Shown: positions 37,340-49,588, numbered from the stretch's first letter. The stretch: DNA of 64,000 nt from Odiellus spinosus (GCA_963920705.1 OY987228.1:14305187-14369186); one strand, 5' to 3'. Numbers and translations: made by a program. The notes: generated by a model not told the origin, from the letters alone.

Positions 37340-40300
37340 CTCGAGTTATAATTTTTTAAAGTTTTTTGCATAAAATTTGGATTTTAAATTTTCAAATTGG
37401 GTTTTCTCTAATATCTTTAGAATTAATAGCCTTAAATTAATAAAAAATATTATTATAGACGAAAAACTGGTGCTGAATAAGAATTTGATGACGAAAACAC
37501 TGGGAAAAAATTACAGAACGAGATAATTTAAATTTTTGGGGGTCTCGAGAAATATATTTTTTTTTCGGAATCTGAAACTTGGTATATATCAGTTTCTTCC
37601 GCTATCCGTAGAAAAATAATGGTTGAAATTTAAAATTAGGCCCTTTTTCATCAAGCCGAATTCACTTGGATTGACCCTATTACGTTTTGACAGCTTTGAA
37701 GGCTAACCTTTGTACATTTTCTTCGGTCTTAGCCGATGAGTATAGTACGGTGGTTTTTATTTTTATAGCAGTAAAAATTTTCTAAATGAACATAATGAAC
37801 TAGGTCTAGGTACATTTTTAGAGCCACAAGATTTTAATATAAAATATTTCTCCCAATATGGGATAATTATAAATATTTTTTTAATAATTACTGCGTGTTT
37901 AGCAGGGGAATGTTTTACTTCCACAATAGTGGGCAATCTAAATGTTTTGGAGGGGGCTAGTTCGACATTGCAGGCGGCAACCGAATTTATTGGAGGCGGC
38001 CATGCCCCTTGTGCCCCCCCCCCCCCCCCCAGTTGTTACCTTCCTGGCTATTATAAAGGATTACTTGACCTTCTTGTTAGTTTTTTTATTCTTAACAATT
38101 AACAGCTATTAGTAAAGGGGTTGCAATTTGGCTATGCAGGGGCGGGATCTTTTTTTATACCATCAAAGACCTACCAGCATAACAATGTTAAGAACCCTGG
38201 TAGAAAACCCTAGTCTTGTGATTACCAACTATAATAAGCCAAACCATAACTAATTAAGGTTTTAACCTCATTTTTAGGAAGTTGGTATTATGCTTAGTGA
38301 ATATCATAAATTTATTACATGTTGTTATTGATTTTGGCTTGCATAGTTTTCACTAAAGGGGGAAAATGTCGTTCCCCCAGTGTTGCCAACTACTTGTGAG
38401 TGCAATCTGAAGCAGAGAAAAAGGCTAGCAGTTCAGTTTTGGAACTGATTTGTTCTGAACTGCACTCACAAGCTCCTGGCTATCCTGCAATGAAAGGAAA
38501 GCTGGGAAAGAGGGGTGGAATCTTCTTTTGTCCCTTTATCGAAAACAAACTATTGTTTAAAACTGCAGAAAGCTGCAAATATAAGATTATTTACCTGAAA
38601 TTGATTTCTGACTCCGACTTGCCCGTAATATACCCCGGCACCAAAGGCGCGACACTTTCCAGGCTGAGGCAAGAGAAACGATTTTTCACTGTCTTTCGAT
38701 TGCGACTCCCCGTAATAGTTACTCAAAGTTTCTTCGATGCCCAAACCGATTAGTTCGTTTCGCGACAATAGTCTGTCATTGTCTAATAGTCCCGTGAACG
38801 ATACGTAACGGTCCATAGTGAGGGATGCGTAATCCGGTATTTCGTCATCGATGTATCCTCTGTCATCGGACATGGTTTCGTTCAGTCCATTGGACTCTTC
38901 CGTAGCGCTTTCAAAATCGTTGTATCGATCTAACGCGCTGTCCGTGTCCAACGAAAACAACGGATTTTGCCTGAAGATGAAGGAATTGGGTAATGGTAGG
39001 GTATTCGAGGATTCTACAAAAACGGAATTTTTGGCTTCACTCGCACCAGGGTCGCTGAAAGTCTTTCCCAGACTTCTAAACTTGTCGGCATCGGGAGCGG
39101 GGGTGTTTAATTTTGACCTCGAAATGAAGACACCACTGTCTCTCGTATCTTCGGAACCGGGGCTTTCTAGGAGGCTGTCTCGCGAATCTTTAACGATTAA
39201 TTCGGTGGCTGGGTTCTCATCAACACTGCCATCAATATCTGTAACGTTAAATAACATCCCATTTTTGGTACGGGTGGCCATTTAAGACATTGTGTCCAGG
39301 ACGGCTGACGTGCAGAAGAAGAATAGGGGAACAATAAACGGTAATAAGAGCAAAAAAACGAGACTGTAGAATTTTTCACCGCGTTTTTGAAAGTGTGAAA
39401 AGAGAAACGCAACAAAAGCTATAGTTTAAGTTCAAAATGTGTATTTGAAAATACAGAAATATTTAAGAATAATTAAGGTTGCTTTAAGGCGATGTACCTG
39501 TTTTACGAATTCCCCGGTCCCCGCGTGCTGGCGTTTCGTGGTCAGGAGAAGTTGGTTTAGACGACGTCGTCAATGTTTGCCAAAAATCCAGCTTCTGGCG
39601 AATGGACATCCCAACTTCTTCCTCAATCGGCGAGTGTTTATTGCTCGAAATGTCTGGGATTTTCTCTCTATTAACCTTGGTGGTTTGCGACATGACGTTT
39701 CCTCGTTCCCAGAAGTTCTTGGTTTTCTGAAAGTTTGGGGAATTGTCCACCGTATCGCTTAAGCTGCATAAGGAATGACTCTTGGGTGTAAAATCGGATT
39801 CTAGAGGAAATTTCTTTTTAATTTGAGATGTGAGAGATTCGTCCACCGAGTACGAAGTAGCGATGGGCCGAATTGTCGAACTAGCTCGCGGGGAGAGAGC
39901 GCCGCGTTTAATTGGGCTGTGAACTGGGCTACTGCTTTTCGAGTTAGTTTGTATAAATAGGTTTTCGAAAAACTGTTTCCGGTCCGTTACGGTCTCCAAG
40001 ACTGCTTCCGCAGTCCCCTCTGTCTTTAAGATCTGGGGATTATCCATCTCCGGCGAGGACTGGTACTCTTCCATACTGTGATACTCCTCCTGTTTGCAAT
40101 CACTTTCAAATTCTTCTGCTTCTGACAAGACTAAGGTCTCTTCAACGGCTAAAGAATCTTCTACATTCACCTGACTTCGACTATCTTCAACCGATTTATT
40201 TTCTAGTTCATCGTCACGTTGAATCTTTTCAACTTTTATAGAATATTCTTGTTCATGCTGACTTTGCGTCTCTTCAACCGGTAAAGAATCTTCTACTTTT

Positions 40301-43300
40301 ACCTGACATCGACTCTCTTCAACTAGTAATGTATTTTCTAGTTCATTGTCACATTGAATCTTTTCAACCTTTAAAGAAAATTCTTGTTCATGCTGACCTT
40401 GCGTCTCTTCAACCGGTAAAGTATCTAGTTTATCCTGGCGTTGAGTCTCTTCAACCGGCAAAGAACCAACTAGTTCATTCGGGCGTTGAGTCTCTTCAAC
40501 CGGCAAAGAACCTACTAGTTCATTCGGGCATTGAATGTCTTCAGTTGGTGTAGAAGCTATAATTTCCACCTGACCTTGAATTTCTTCAAATGGGCTTTGT
40601 ACTTCTTCATCCGAAATTTTCAGGCTATGTAGCTTTGTTTTGACATCCATGGATATGACTAGCCATTCGTCGCTTTCGCTACCACCGATCGAAGAACCAC
40701 TTTGCCTTAGAAAATCGTTCTGTTGAAAATGAGTTTCTTCGTAATTGTCCCTGATACCATTGCCCGACGTTATTTCGTTAATATGCGCGAACTCTGGAGT
40801 TATGCTATCAGTCTCGTCGTTGCTAGTGTCGAGGAGCGACACCGGTACTGGGGTAACGTTACCGATTTCCCTTTCCTTGTCAGAGCCATCCCCGGTTACT
40901 CGGGTTATCTCGAAACGCGGGATAGTATCGTTATTTTTGCTAGTTACCGAATCAAAGTTATGATTTCTGTCCGGAACTTCCGCCACTACATTCCATTTGA
41001 ACGCGTCGTGGTTTTGGACTCCTCCCGTGTCGATTCCGTCTATGGACGATATTTCCGATTCCGTGTACGACATTGCTCGTGGTCTATCGTTAAAAATGGG
41101 TCCGCAATCCACTTCCACCTTAGGAGAAGGCGAACGAACGTCTTTCAAGTCCGTATCCTCGTGAACTGGACATAAAACGTGTCTGTGAACGATTTTGGGA
41201 TCTCTATCAAATTCATCCACGCTGTTTTGACGAGATACCTTGTTCTCGGTGGCTGTTTGATCCTGGTGGAAGTCAAATTTATCGCAATCTTCGACTTCCT
41301 TCAAGGCTTGTACTGCCATCCCTAAATGTTCAGCGTCAGCGTCCTCGACAACCACTTCTCTGCCGTCTATGGTAAGAATGTGTCGCAAAACCCTTCGTTT
41401 AGTGACCATTCCTAGTTTCTTCGAGGAGCTAGTTAAAGAACCGCGCATGAACGGGGAACCTTGGATAACGAAGCTTGGTTTTAGGGTATCTGCAGTCAGG
41501 GTATTGGGTGGGGAATCCATTTCGAAACTATCCCCTTTATTGAAAGGTGTTAGTAAACTTTTGTTAATTTTGGATTTGGTTTCGGCGCTCGCCTCGTACG
41601 AGTCGTCAACGGTGATGGTGTAAGGACTCCCCATGATGTGTTGACCCTCGTTGATGATGCTCAGACGATGTTTTCCCGTTTCTTTCGGGATATAACCCAC
41701 CGATATTTTTCCCTGTTGCACCTCGTACTCGAAAGGGATTTTGATAGGACCTCCTTCGCCGTCTTGTTCGTTATCGGAGGACATTGATATTGATCTACGG
41801 ATATCGCCGCTTCTGAATAAGGTCGAGGCTTCCAGGACTGGCGTCCCTTGTTTGATGGGAGTTTTTCGCTTCGGTGATCGACTGGTTATCCGTTCGCTCG
41901 CTATGCTGTGATTGGGACCCTTGATTTCTATGACAATGTTTAGGTTTGTTGATGTTTTTAAGAAGATATTAAACGTGGCCTGAAAAGGAAATAAGTCTTA
42001 CTTTACAACTTGAAAATAAAGCCTACATGCAAGAGTATAATAAATTTTTTTGGCTTCAATAAAGTACTTTGCTTCCTTAATATTTGTCTCCCAATTGAAA
42101 TTAGATAGTGTAAGACTTTCTCCATACCTTTCGGCCTTTAACGGCTAGCATTAAGCCCATTCCTTTAGCCACACACTCTTGGCCCAGACCGAAACTTCTT
42201 TCCCCACTTCCGGGTAAACGTATCAAAGGTAAACCCGGGTCATTTATCGCCAATGATTTGCGAGGTTTCCAATTTTCCGTCATTTTGAGCTGCGATATCA
42301 GAGAGATTAATTTCTTTTCTCCCGACGGTAAACATTCGACCATTTCCTTGACGCTTATACTCTGGGGAGTTGATAAATACGATAATTAACTTAAGCATAC
42401 ACTTAGTTTAAAAACCCATTAAGCTTACTGGCTTCATTTTAAGATGTCTTTGCGCCATTTTCAGGGCCAAATGGACGTTACTCTGACAGTGTTCGGGATT
42501 GAGAAGGTCAAATCTCGGACAAGACCCGGGTGAAAGGTCTTCCATCAGAGCGCACAGTGATATACCGTCTCTCCAAGATGTTGTGAAATTAATAGGAGGT
42601 GACACCCCCCTGATTTTGGAATTGGCCCAATCTAACAGTTTTTCGCGCTCGGCCTCGTTTACTGAGAAACCTGTGATACAAATCCAATGGTTAACAACTC
42701 GTAGACTGTGTTAAAAAAATGTATTCGGGACTTACGAGCGCGCATGGCACAGTACCATAAGATGCACCTCTTCCAAAAGTCATCAGACTGCCACAAGAGG
42801 TACGGATTCAAGGAATAGATGGACTGTAAAAGCCAACTCCAAAATGTGACCAATCGTTTGCTAGCCATTTCCCTGTAGTACAGGACGCTGGTCAACAACG
42901 TCGCTGGAATTAGAACAAAAAATGCCCAGGTAAGAAATTAAGAATTTCTTTCGATTTTTGGAATGAAAAATGGGTTAAATTTCGAATTGGGGCTTACCCA
43001 ATATCAAACGAAACATTACGAAATTGTTAATATACTATAACACGTTAAGCCTACTTTTTCCCAGCGTATTTCGCTCGTATTGTTTACCCCTACGCAACTG
43101 CGACCTTCCAAGTACCCAGTTCGCGGCAAATACTCGTCAATTTTAGGTTTAGAAACTATAAAACCGTACCAGTACTTATACAGAATGTGTCATTCATTTT
43201 CCTTTATAAGTTAAAATTATTTAATAATCGCTAGCAGGAAAATAAGCTTTTGATTTCGCGACAACCAGGAAAAAACTTTTCATCTTAACGTTAAATCAAA

Positions 43301-43402
43301 AATGAAAGTTGGAAAACATATCTACCGGTACTCAAACGCGTATTACTTACCCTGGCTAGTACGACTTAGACGTTTTGCCGACGATCTTCTACGGTTGTCC
43401 AT
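36091..43402 (-). CDS. Calponin-homology and filamin-repeat protein
   Basis: Likely actin-associated cytoskeletal protein. Seven minus-strand exons, 43402-43351, 42903-42736, 42670-42429, 42361-42128, 41979-39498, 39238-38595 and 36303-36091, join in phase to 1,344 residues. After a basic leader (MDNRRRSSAKRLSRTSQ) and a Trp-rich hydrophobic segment (residues 18-73), a calponin-homology domain covers about 76-160 (EKLLDWANSKI, FTTSWRDGISLCALME, FDLLNPEHCQSN). A first filamin Ig-like repeat spans about 197-357, with the GKISVGYIPKETGKHRLSI and GSPYTITV hallmarks. A long acidic Ser/Glu-rich region (360-1240), with tandem VEETQ-type repeats near 690-830, separates it from a second filamin repeat at the C-terminus (YEVLEPGYYIISVKW, IPESPFICKV). 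The layout resembles jitterbug and other filamin-like fly proteins more than canonical filamin, which has two CH domains and about 24 repeats. I do not recognise a precise orthologue. An in-frame ATG at 39281 is not a start; the exon begins at 39238. Confidence 0.85.
36681..36966. mobile_element. Foldback element in filamin-like gene intron
   Basis: Inverted arms of about 100 bases, 36681-36790 and 36866-36966, share GTTTATTAAATAAA and TAGGAGAGCTTT in opposite orientation and extend outward through an ACGAG(A)GTC-like stretch and TAATAATA. The loop is about 75 bases. MITE-like. Confidence 0.75.
37187..37687. mobile_element. Foldback MITE with GGGTCAATCCA ends
   Basis: Inverted arms at 37190-37305 and 37562-37683 are highly similar: GGGTCAATCC at the ends, GCTTGATGAAAAAGGGCC and ACTGATATATACCAAGTTTC inside. 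The centre holds an adenine run of about 31 (37306-37337). Arm identity is high, which suggests recent insertion. No coding. Confidence 0.85.
38393..38472. repeat. Short inverted repeat
   Basis: ACTTGTGAGTGCA at 38391-38403 pairs with TGCACTCACAAG at 38461-38472, with a second inner hairpin (CAGTTC ... GAACTG). About 80 bases in total, next to an exon of the filamin-like gene. Probably a very small transposon remnant. Confidence 0.5.
40130..40560 (-). repeat. Coding tandem repeats in the filamin-like gene
   Basis: The acidic linker is made of imperfect repeats: a short unit (about 15-16 residues, LPVEETQRPNELVGS type) and a longer one (about 45 residues) in which VEETQ, QHEQE, VEKIQ and ELEN blocks recur. 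At DNA level TCTTCAACCGG recurs. Unit order suggests a nested duplication. Confidence 0.8.
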
Positions 43403-46400
43403 GTTGGACCCGAGTTATAGCCGGCTTCGAAAACTAAACCTAACTTATCCTACCTTGCTTTCATATTGTTAACGTTTACTTAATCATTTGACGCCAAATA
43501 GTGGGGTTTAAGACTTGGCAAACGTATTAGATAAACACTTTAATTCTCCTGGAATTTTTATTCCTCTCTGCCGTGCTGTACTCTGATTGCAGAAGCGTTT
43601 GCTAAAAACGAATTTTTCCCCCTTTTAGTTATGTTTATAAACTCTCAAGGTTGCGATGGAAAAGAAGAAAAAAAAAATTAAATTCCACTTTTTTTTATTC
43701 TTTTCCTCTTGAGTGATGCGTTTTGTGGTACAGTGTAAACGCTGGAAGAACGAGTGGCGAGCGACTGTCGGCTGGGAATATTCGCGCTGGGGATCAGAGA
43801 GAACAAATCCAATTTACTTTAATCAGTAACTGGGAGTCAGGGACCCAAAAAAAGTATTTGCGAGTACTGTTTTACGCGGTTTCTCTTTTACAAATTTTGT
43901 CGGGCTTCGTCGTTGAACTAATTCCTCTTTTAACATTTACGCGAGCCTACGGAACCTATTCGAGCTCGAACATACAGAGAGTCTCGGTCCGTAAGCCTGC
44001 AGCTGTAGAAATACCACTACAGCGTTTGTCAGAAATAATATCAAATATTTGTTTATACTTAAACTGATACATACATTATATTGAATTTTTACTCGTCATA
44101 AATTTACTATAATTGCTCCATACAAAAAAGGGGGGAAAAAGTCGAAAAGATTTATGAGAAACTGTTATATTTACTTTTAGATTAAGTTTATAACGTGTAT
44201 ATGTTCTTAAAGGGATACTAAACTTTAGAAACATCTTATTTTAATCGAATTATACTAAAAATATGCTTAAAAACATCAACTAATCGCTTAAGGTTTCATG
44301 GTAATTCCTAGTTAATTATGAAAGGATTTCAGATTTATTTCAAAAGGATTCAATTGGCTTATGCCAATCAGAGAGTTCGTCTTTGAAATCGCGCGTGAAC
44401 CGGAAGAGATGTTTGTTAGAAATAGTACGCGCATAATAGTAAAATTGGTCATTATTATACGATATTTCATTGGCAAGCAGCAATTCAGTTTTTTCTAGTC
44501 TAAAGTTTTTTTTCTTTAACTGACCTTTTAGGCTTAGCGAGTCTAGTTTACGATTTCGATAATTATCTCTAAATTACTGGGAGTAATTTGGTAGAAAATT
44601 AGCAAATTAATCCTTTTTTCCATGAAAATTAAGGATAGCAAATAAATAAAGCCGAAGGTTGTACTTGTTAAATATAGTTTTTGAATTTTTCCAGAGATTA
44701 GGGCCTATAAGAGCTTATCTAATAGATTTTAAATTTTAATACAATAATATTTGGCAGGAATAAGAGATTTTGAGATTTCGAATATTAAATTTACAAGAAG
44801 AATTCTATGATTTCTTTCCTAAGTGTAGGATATTTTGGCAAGTTTCCGACCTTATTGCCCTTACTTTTAACTTAACCGAAACAATTTCGCAAAATTATAA
44901 TATCGTGCACAATTTGGTATGATTACTCAGTTTTTCACCCCTATATGCATAAATATCAATCGCAAATGGGTTAATTGTGGTTTATAAACTTACTTTCGTT
45001 AGGCGTGAATCTTCGAAATTATCTTTTCACAAAAATAAGCGTAATTTATATTCCTCATATATTGAAATATCACATTTTCGACACTATCGAAATCGGAATA
45101 ATCTTATAACGTTTTTTCCCCACCTGCTGATGCTTTAGGATAAACTTTGAGGATAAACTGATAACTAAATCCTAGTATACATTCGGGGATATCATTATAC
45201 CATTTAAGAAGGTTTAAAGTATATGTGGAAAGGTGGGGGGCAAAAATTCTACCATCCCTCTTCATTTCTTGAATATGAATGAACGGCATTGAAACGGTGT
45301 TTATAAGTTATAGGTCTAGAAAAAGAGAATTCTCTTTAACATAATTCAATGCACATTGGCAGCACGTTTTATATTAGGTTTCCCTTATATCCAAGTTAAA
45401 AAAAAAACTATATATAAAGAGTAACCTAGCCTCCCGCTTACTGCCAAATAAAGTTGGAATTTATGCTAAGCAAAGATGTAAAAGAAACAGCCTTAGATTT
45501 CAGCCCGTAATTATACTCTTGATTCTTTTAGATTTAAATGTATGTGGTGCAAATTTAAATTGATTCTTGTACACCCGGCACTCCTCGTGATCGACTCTTA
45601 TAAGGAAGCGCGTGTTGACGCGATTGTGCCATACTTTTACACAATGATTTTCATTGTTCTTTCCTTCTTCTAAGGAGAAAATATGAAAATTCGCCTGGCA
45701 GAAGTACAGTTTTCCTATTTTCGAAGGTAAACTTTACGTATAAAGTCACTTTCGCTTGTTAGTTTAAAGAGAGAATGCATACACTTAACAACAAGAGATT
45801 TTTTTAACGATTCCTTATAGTTTAAATAGGCCTAATCCACCATTTGTAATATTTTACAAATTAATATTAAACTAAAATTAAATTTAAACCCCACCCGGAA
45901 AATAGGCTTAGCTGGATTCATTGAGATCTTGCATTTCTTCAAGTTCTGGAGTTTCGAAATCGAGATCAAATGGAAGAAGTTTAGAGGGGGCGAGAAAAAC
46001 GAGCCCTGGCTAGAGTTCTAAAATAGTAATTTGCGCGACCAATTACCAATTTAATGGTAATTTAGGGTTTGATCTGGTAAAATTACATAATTGGTTATTT
46101 ATAATTTAAAACTTTTTGGATTAAAAGTGAAAATATTTCCAAAAGGGGCCGAAGTTTAACGCTTTAAATCTTAGTCTACTTTTCAATAATTATTCGTGTT
46201 TGGACAAATTAACGATAATTTTCAACTTTGCCCTATCAATGAGAGTTGAAACTTGAAAAACTTTGCATTTAAAGTAACAAATTCAAGCCATTTTGTTAAT
46301 AACGGTCAATTACGTGGTGAATTACCGAGTAGTTTTCCCAATTACTGTAAATTTATAACTCTAGGTACGCTAATAGTCTTCGTGAATTCTTTCGATAATA

Positions 46401-47523
46401 GGGGGTTTAAGAATATACCTTCCCATGTGATGTATATAATTTGAAATTAAGGATGGACCATTTAAAATTTTCTTACACTTTTGCTTCGGCTCTTCATGGA
46501 TACCGGTACTTTGTTGTTTTCCACAGATGAGATTCTTAAGTTTGTGACTTTGAAAAGATATTCTTATTGTCCTCATTTCTCTCTCGTAATATATTATACA
46601 CGCAATCCCAGATAAGATATAATATCGAAGAAAATAAGGTTTTCTGGAGTGTTTTACTGATGGCTTGGTTCGCCTCTCGAAAATTATTTTGTTCTCTTAA
46701 TATTAACGACGCGATTTCGTAATCTTAACTCAGGAAACCCCGTATTTTAATGAGAATGAAGAAAAATAACATTTTAGGTCGAGCGTCTTTATGTTTTTTC
46801 CGAAATTTTGCAAGAAGACAGTTCGACGCTCTACCAAGATATGAAAAAAGAATACGAATTTTTGTACGACCTATAATCTATATATCATTCAATATTTGAT
46901 CGGTAAATAACTTTCTTTTGGGTTCAAAGTTTAGGGTTTATTGAAATATAAATAGAAGATAATTAACGTCTTGTTCGTACAAATCTTAGAAACCATTTAT
47001 AATAACTCTAAAAGATAATATACTGATTTAAAGATAAATATGAATTAACACGTGGCACTACTAAATTAAGTTGGCGGGGAACATTTAAACCTTTGTCTCA
47101 AAAATTTGGGATATTCGTGGGTTTTGTGATGTCAGGAATTCAAATATAAATGTAGACAGAATGATCAATAGAATATCATGAACTTAGATCAACATATTGA
47201 CTTCACAAGATTATTGTATCTCGACTCATAATTCGATGAAGGCCCGCACCTCTCACGACGTTTAAATAAATTTTATTGGCTTGAAGTTAGGTTTTGATGA
47301 AGTTTCTCACGAGAGAGATAAAATAGTGATAGTTTAAATGCTTGAAAATATAAAATTCAAGGTAAAAGCCAATAAAATCCAATCTTTATTCACAGAGAGA
47401 AAACCAATTAACCATAGAACTCGAAAAGGCGATTTATCTCGATAGTTTTGGCTTAAAGCCGATTTTAAAGGTTTCACCCCTGAGTGTGCAGTGCGAACTT
47501 GGCCATAAGTAAAATATACATAC
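43403..47523. other. Upstream region of the filamin-like gene
   Basis: Holds the proximal promoter just above 43402; the 43.4-44.0 kb block is less AT-rich. Otherwise it is AT-rich sequence with a solo transposon arm at 45762-45950. If the distal exons at 47.5-48.65 kb are real this is an intron. No other gene seen. Confidence 0.45.
45762..45950. mobile_element. Solo arm of the 33.8-kb foldback family
   Basis: Aligns with 33822-33980 over AAAGAGAGAATGCA, TTTAAATAGGCCTAATCCACCA and GGCTTAGCTGGATTCATTGA. No matching opposite arm is nearby, so it is half an element or a one-armed deletion. Confidence 0.7.
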
Positions 47524-47577
47524 CGATTGTAAGTAGGGCAGCCAGAATCCTTAGATAGTCTAGATACTCTAGATTTT
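47524..47577 (-). CDS. Putative alternative exon for filamin-like gene
   Basis: On the minus strand CTTTCTCTTGCAG precedes a 54-base open segment, followed by GTATGT, an ideal donor. It codes KNLEYLDYLRILAALLTI and ends with one base (phase 1). That phase fits both the candidate start exon at 48638-48653 and the second exon of the filamin-like gene (42903-42736), the same phase as the proximal first exon. Joined, the sequence reads through to TLLTSVLYY and forms a hydrophobic helix. This is inference from splice sites and phase. Confidence 0.4.
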
Positions 47578-48235
47578 CTGCAAGAGAAAGTTTAGTAAGG
47601 CAAGTGAAAAATCGTTTAATTGACCACGATTCTATTGAATTAATAATATAATAGCCTGCCTTTATCGCAAACCAGCTTTTAATATAAACTTATAATTATA
47701 TTAATTTATAATATGCTCGAGTTGAGAAACTGATTTCATTCCATTTGTCTCGTATCTTTTCAAAAATATACCTAATTCGAGATATACTCTTTAGATACTT
47801 TTATTTGAACATAAATTTTAAAGACTAAATTATTATTTAACTGATAATTTGAGAAAATAAATATTACACAACATTTCCAGTTGTTTCTCTAAAAATAGAC
47901 TTAATTTAAGAATTTTACACATTTAATGACGTCATTAGCATTGTCACTCGCTAAAAATCAAACTGCGAGCTTGTCGTTTCATTTTTATTATTATAAAGTG
48001 ATGCTGTGGCGGTTTTTCAATGAAAATCAAATGCTTTTATTAATATCTATAATATTTAATTTGAAAAGCTAAGTCTTGTTTTATTATTATTATTATAATT
48101 TTGGAAATATGTTCCTTTTGAATTAAGGTCGAAGGAAAGAGAATATATTCTACTAAAGCCATTTTTTTTTCCAATAAATACCCACGTGTAACATTTTCAG
48201 TTTTTTAATAGTATCAAATAATCTTATTTAAAATT

Positions 48236-48474
48236 ATCTACACCTCTAGGTTGTCGCGATTTTAAGAAACTTCAAAAATTTAAATGCAAAATATTTAGAT
48301 AGTGTAACATTTTGATTATCGTCTTAGATAATCAAAACGATTATCTTAAACGACAATGAATGGATACAAAAATCACTTATTGTTAGATTGCATTATCCCT
48401 TTAACCAATTTTCCCGAAAATTCTACTCAAATTCCATTTGAAACACTGGAAAATTCGTGACAGCCACACTTTAA
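48236..48474. mobile_element. Diverged copy of a foldback family
   Basis: The right end (CGTGACAGCCACACTTTA) and the adjacent 60 bases match 50285-50350 of a better-preserved copy; the left end is weaker (GGTTGTCGCGATTTTAAG). An internal hairpin of GATTATCGT/AGATAATC type lies near 48315. Confidence 0.55.
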
Positions 48475-48637
48475 ATTAAATCTATATAGCGACATGCAAT
48501 AGATATATTGTAATCACTCTTTGGCAACTTATCGTGTTTGGAAATTAATATAGATCAAAGCCTATCGATTTAAATCTAGGATAATTATTTCTGATTGATT
48601 TCAAATATTAAAATAAAATTGATAAAATTGGACTTAC

Positions 48638-48653
48638 TCGTATGTTGAACCAT
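48638..48653 (-). CDS. Putative distal start exon for filamin-like gene
   Basis: The minus strand reads ACAAAATGG (good Kozak context), five codons (MVQHT) and one base, then GTAAGT. Its phase matches the 54-base exon at 47577-47524. Very short, so chance is a real alternative. Confidence 0.3.
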
Positions 48654-49230
48654 TTTGTTAAGGTTTGTAACGTTACAAAGTTAACGACGTCATTATTTTA
48701 AATTAAGTTTGATGAAGATTGAGTATATTGACGAAGAGAAAATTTACTTATTAAACTCGCTAACCGATGGCGAAGCGTCGACTCTAAAATCTGGTCTAAG
48801 TGGTTTATCTAATATCCTATTTGATACGGTACGTTTTGGCTTCGATAAGCACTTCAGTTAAGATATAATTGATTTACCTATACCTATCGATACTTTTACG
48901 ACGACAGTATGGAATCTCTCATTCATCTTCACTCGAATCACCTCCCAATTTAGGCCTAAACCGTTCGATTAAACAAATATGATAAGCTTATGGCAATGTC
49001 ATGCATGCACGCTTTTGCTCGGTCTGACTTTATCTTTAAGTATTGGTCTATTTTCTTGAACCCTCATGATGTAAATACGCGTATTAATGTCTCTGCTCTT
49101 TTAGAGGGATCATAAAGTTGTTTTTATTTGTTAAGTATTAATAAAGTTTATCAGAACATCGCAGTTAAAGGAATAGTATGATTTGGAAAGTAAACTCCAG
49201 TTTTGTTTATTTTCGAAATCATATTGGACA

Positions 49231-49257
49231 AGTTTTTTTTTTTTTTTTTTTTTTTTC
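49231..49257 (+). repeat. Poly-T tract
   Basis: About 26 consecutive thymines about 95 bases before a MITE. No associated open frame; it may be the tail of a degraded minus-strand retroposon, but no body is recognisable. Confidence 0.8.
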
Positions 49258-49350
49258 CAATTATTGAACACATTTTTGGGGTTTAAATAAATTTCTAAAG
49301 TTTGCTTAAGTTTGATTGTAAGTGAAGTATAAAATCAAACCAATCAATGC

Positions 49351-49588
49351 CAGGGACGGAAATAAGAAATTTTTCTTATTGGACAAATGTCCAGTAACCC
49401 CCCTTAAAAATTCAAAAGTTATCGGACATTTAACAAAATTACCGGACAATGCTATATTTCTTGTATTGAAAAGTACTTTTTTTTATCGGACATTTGTCCA
49501 GTGACCCCCTCTTAAAAATAAAAAGTTATCGGACATTTGGAAAATTTATCGGACAATGACCAATGACTTGTGCTTATTTCCGTCCCTG
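49351..49588. mobile_element. hAT-like MITE, 238 bp
   Basis: Perfect 16-base terminal inverted repeats, CAGGGACGGAAATAAG at 49351-49366 and its complement at 49573-49588. The CAGGG...CCCTG termini are typical of hAT elements. Inside are two tandem copies of a unit with GGACATTTGTCCAGT or its near-palindrome, ACCCCC and TTATCGGACATTT. The flanks (CCAATCAATG and CCAATCATATG) are similar but the 8-bp duplication is not exact. A fragment occurs at 23883. Confidence 0.85.

Larger units (their letters stand above)
36304..38594 (-). other. Intron rich in foldback elements
   Basis: A 2.3-kb intron separating the last exon. It holds three inverted-repeat elements (36681-36966, 37187-37687 and 38393-38472) and homopolymer runs (G near 36546, C near 38017). 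Confidence 0.7.

Noticed and set aside
39239-39281. ATG at 39281 as a separate gene start
   Set aside because: An in-frame stop precedes it and a good acceptor at 39239 joins the previous exon in phase, so this is intron.
43723-44067. Open frame upstream of the filamin-like gene
   Set aside because: Lies on the opposite strand in a probable promoter region, with no recognisable protein.
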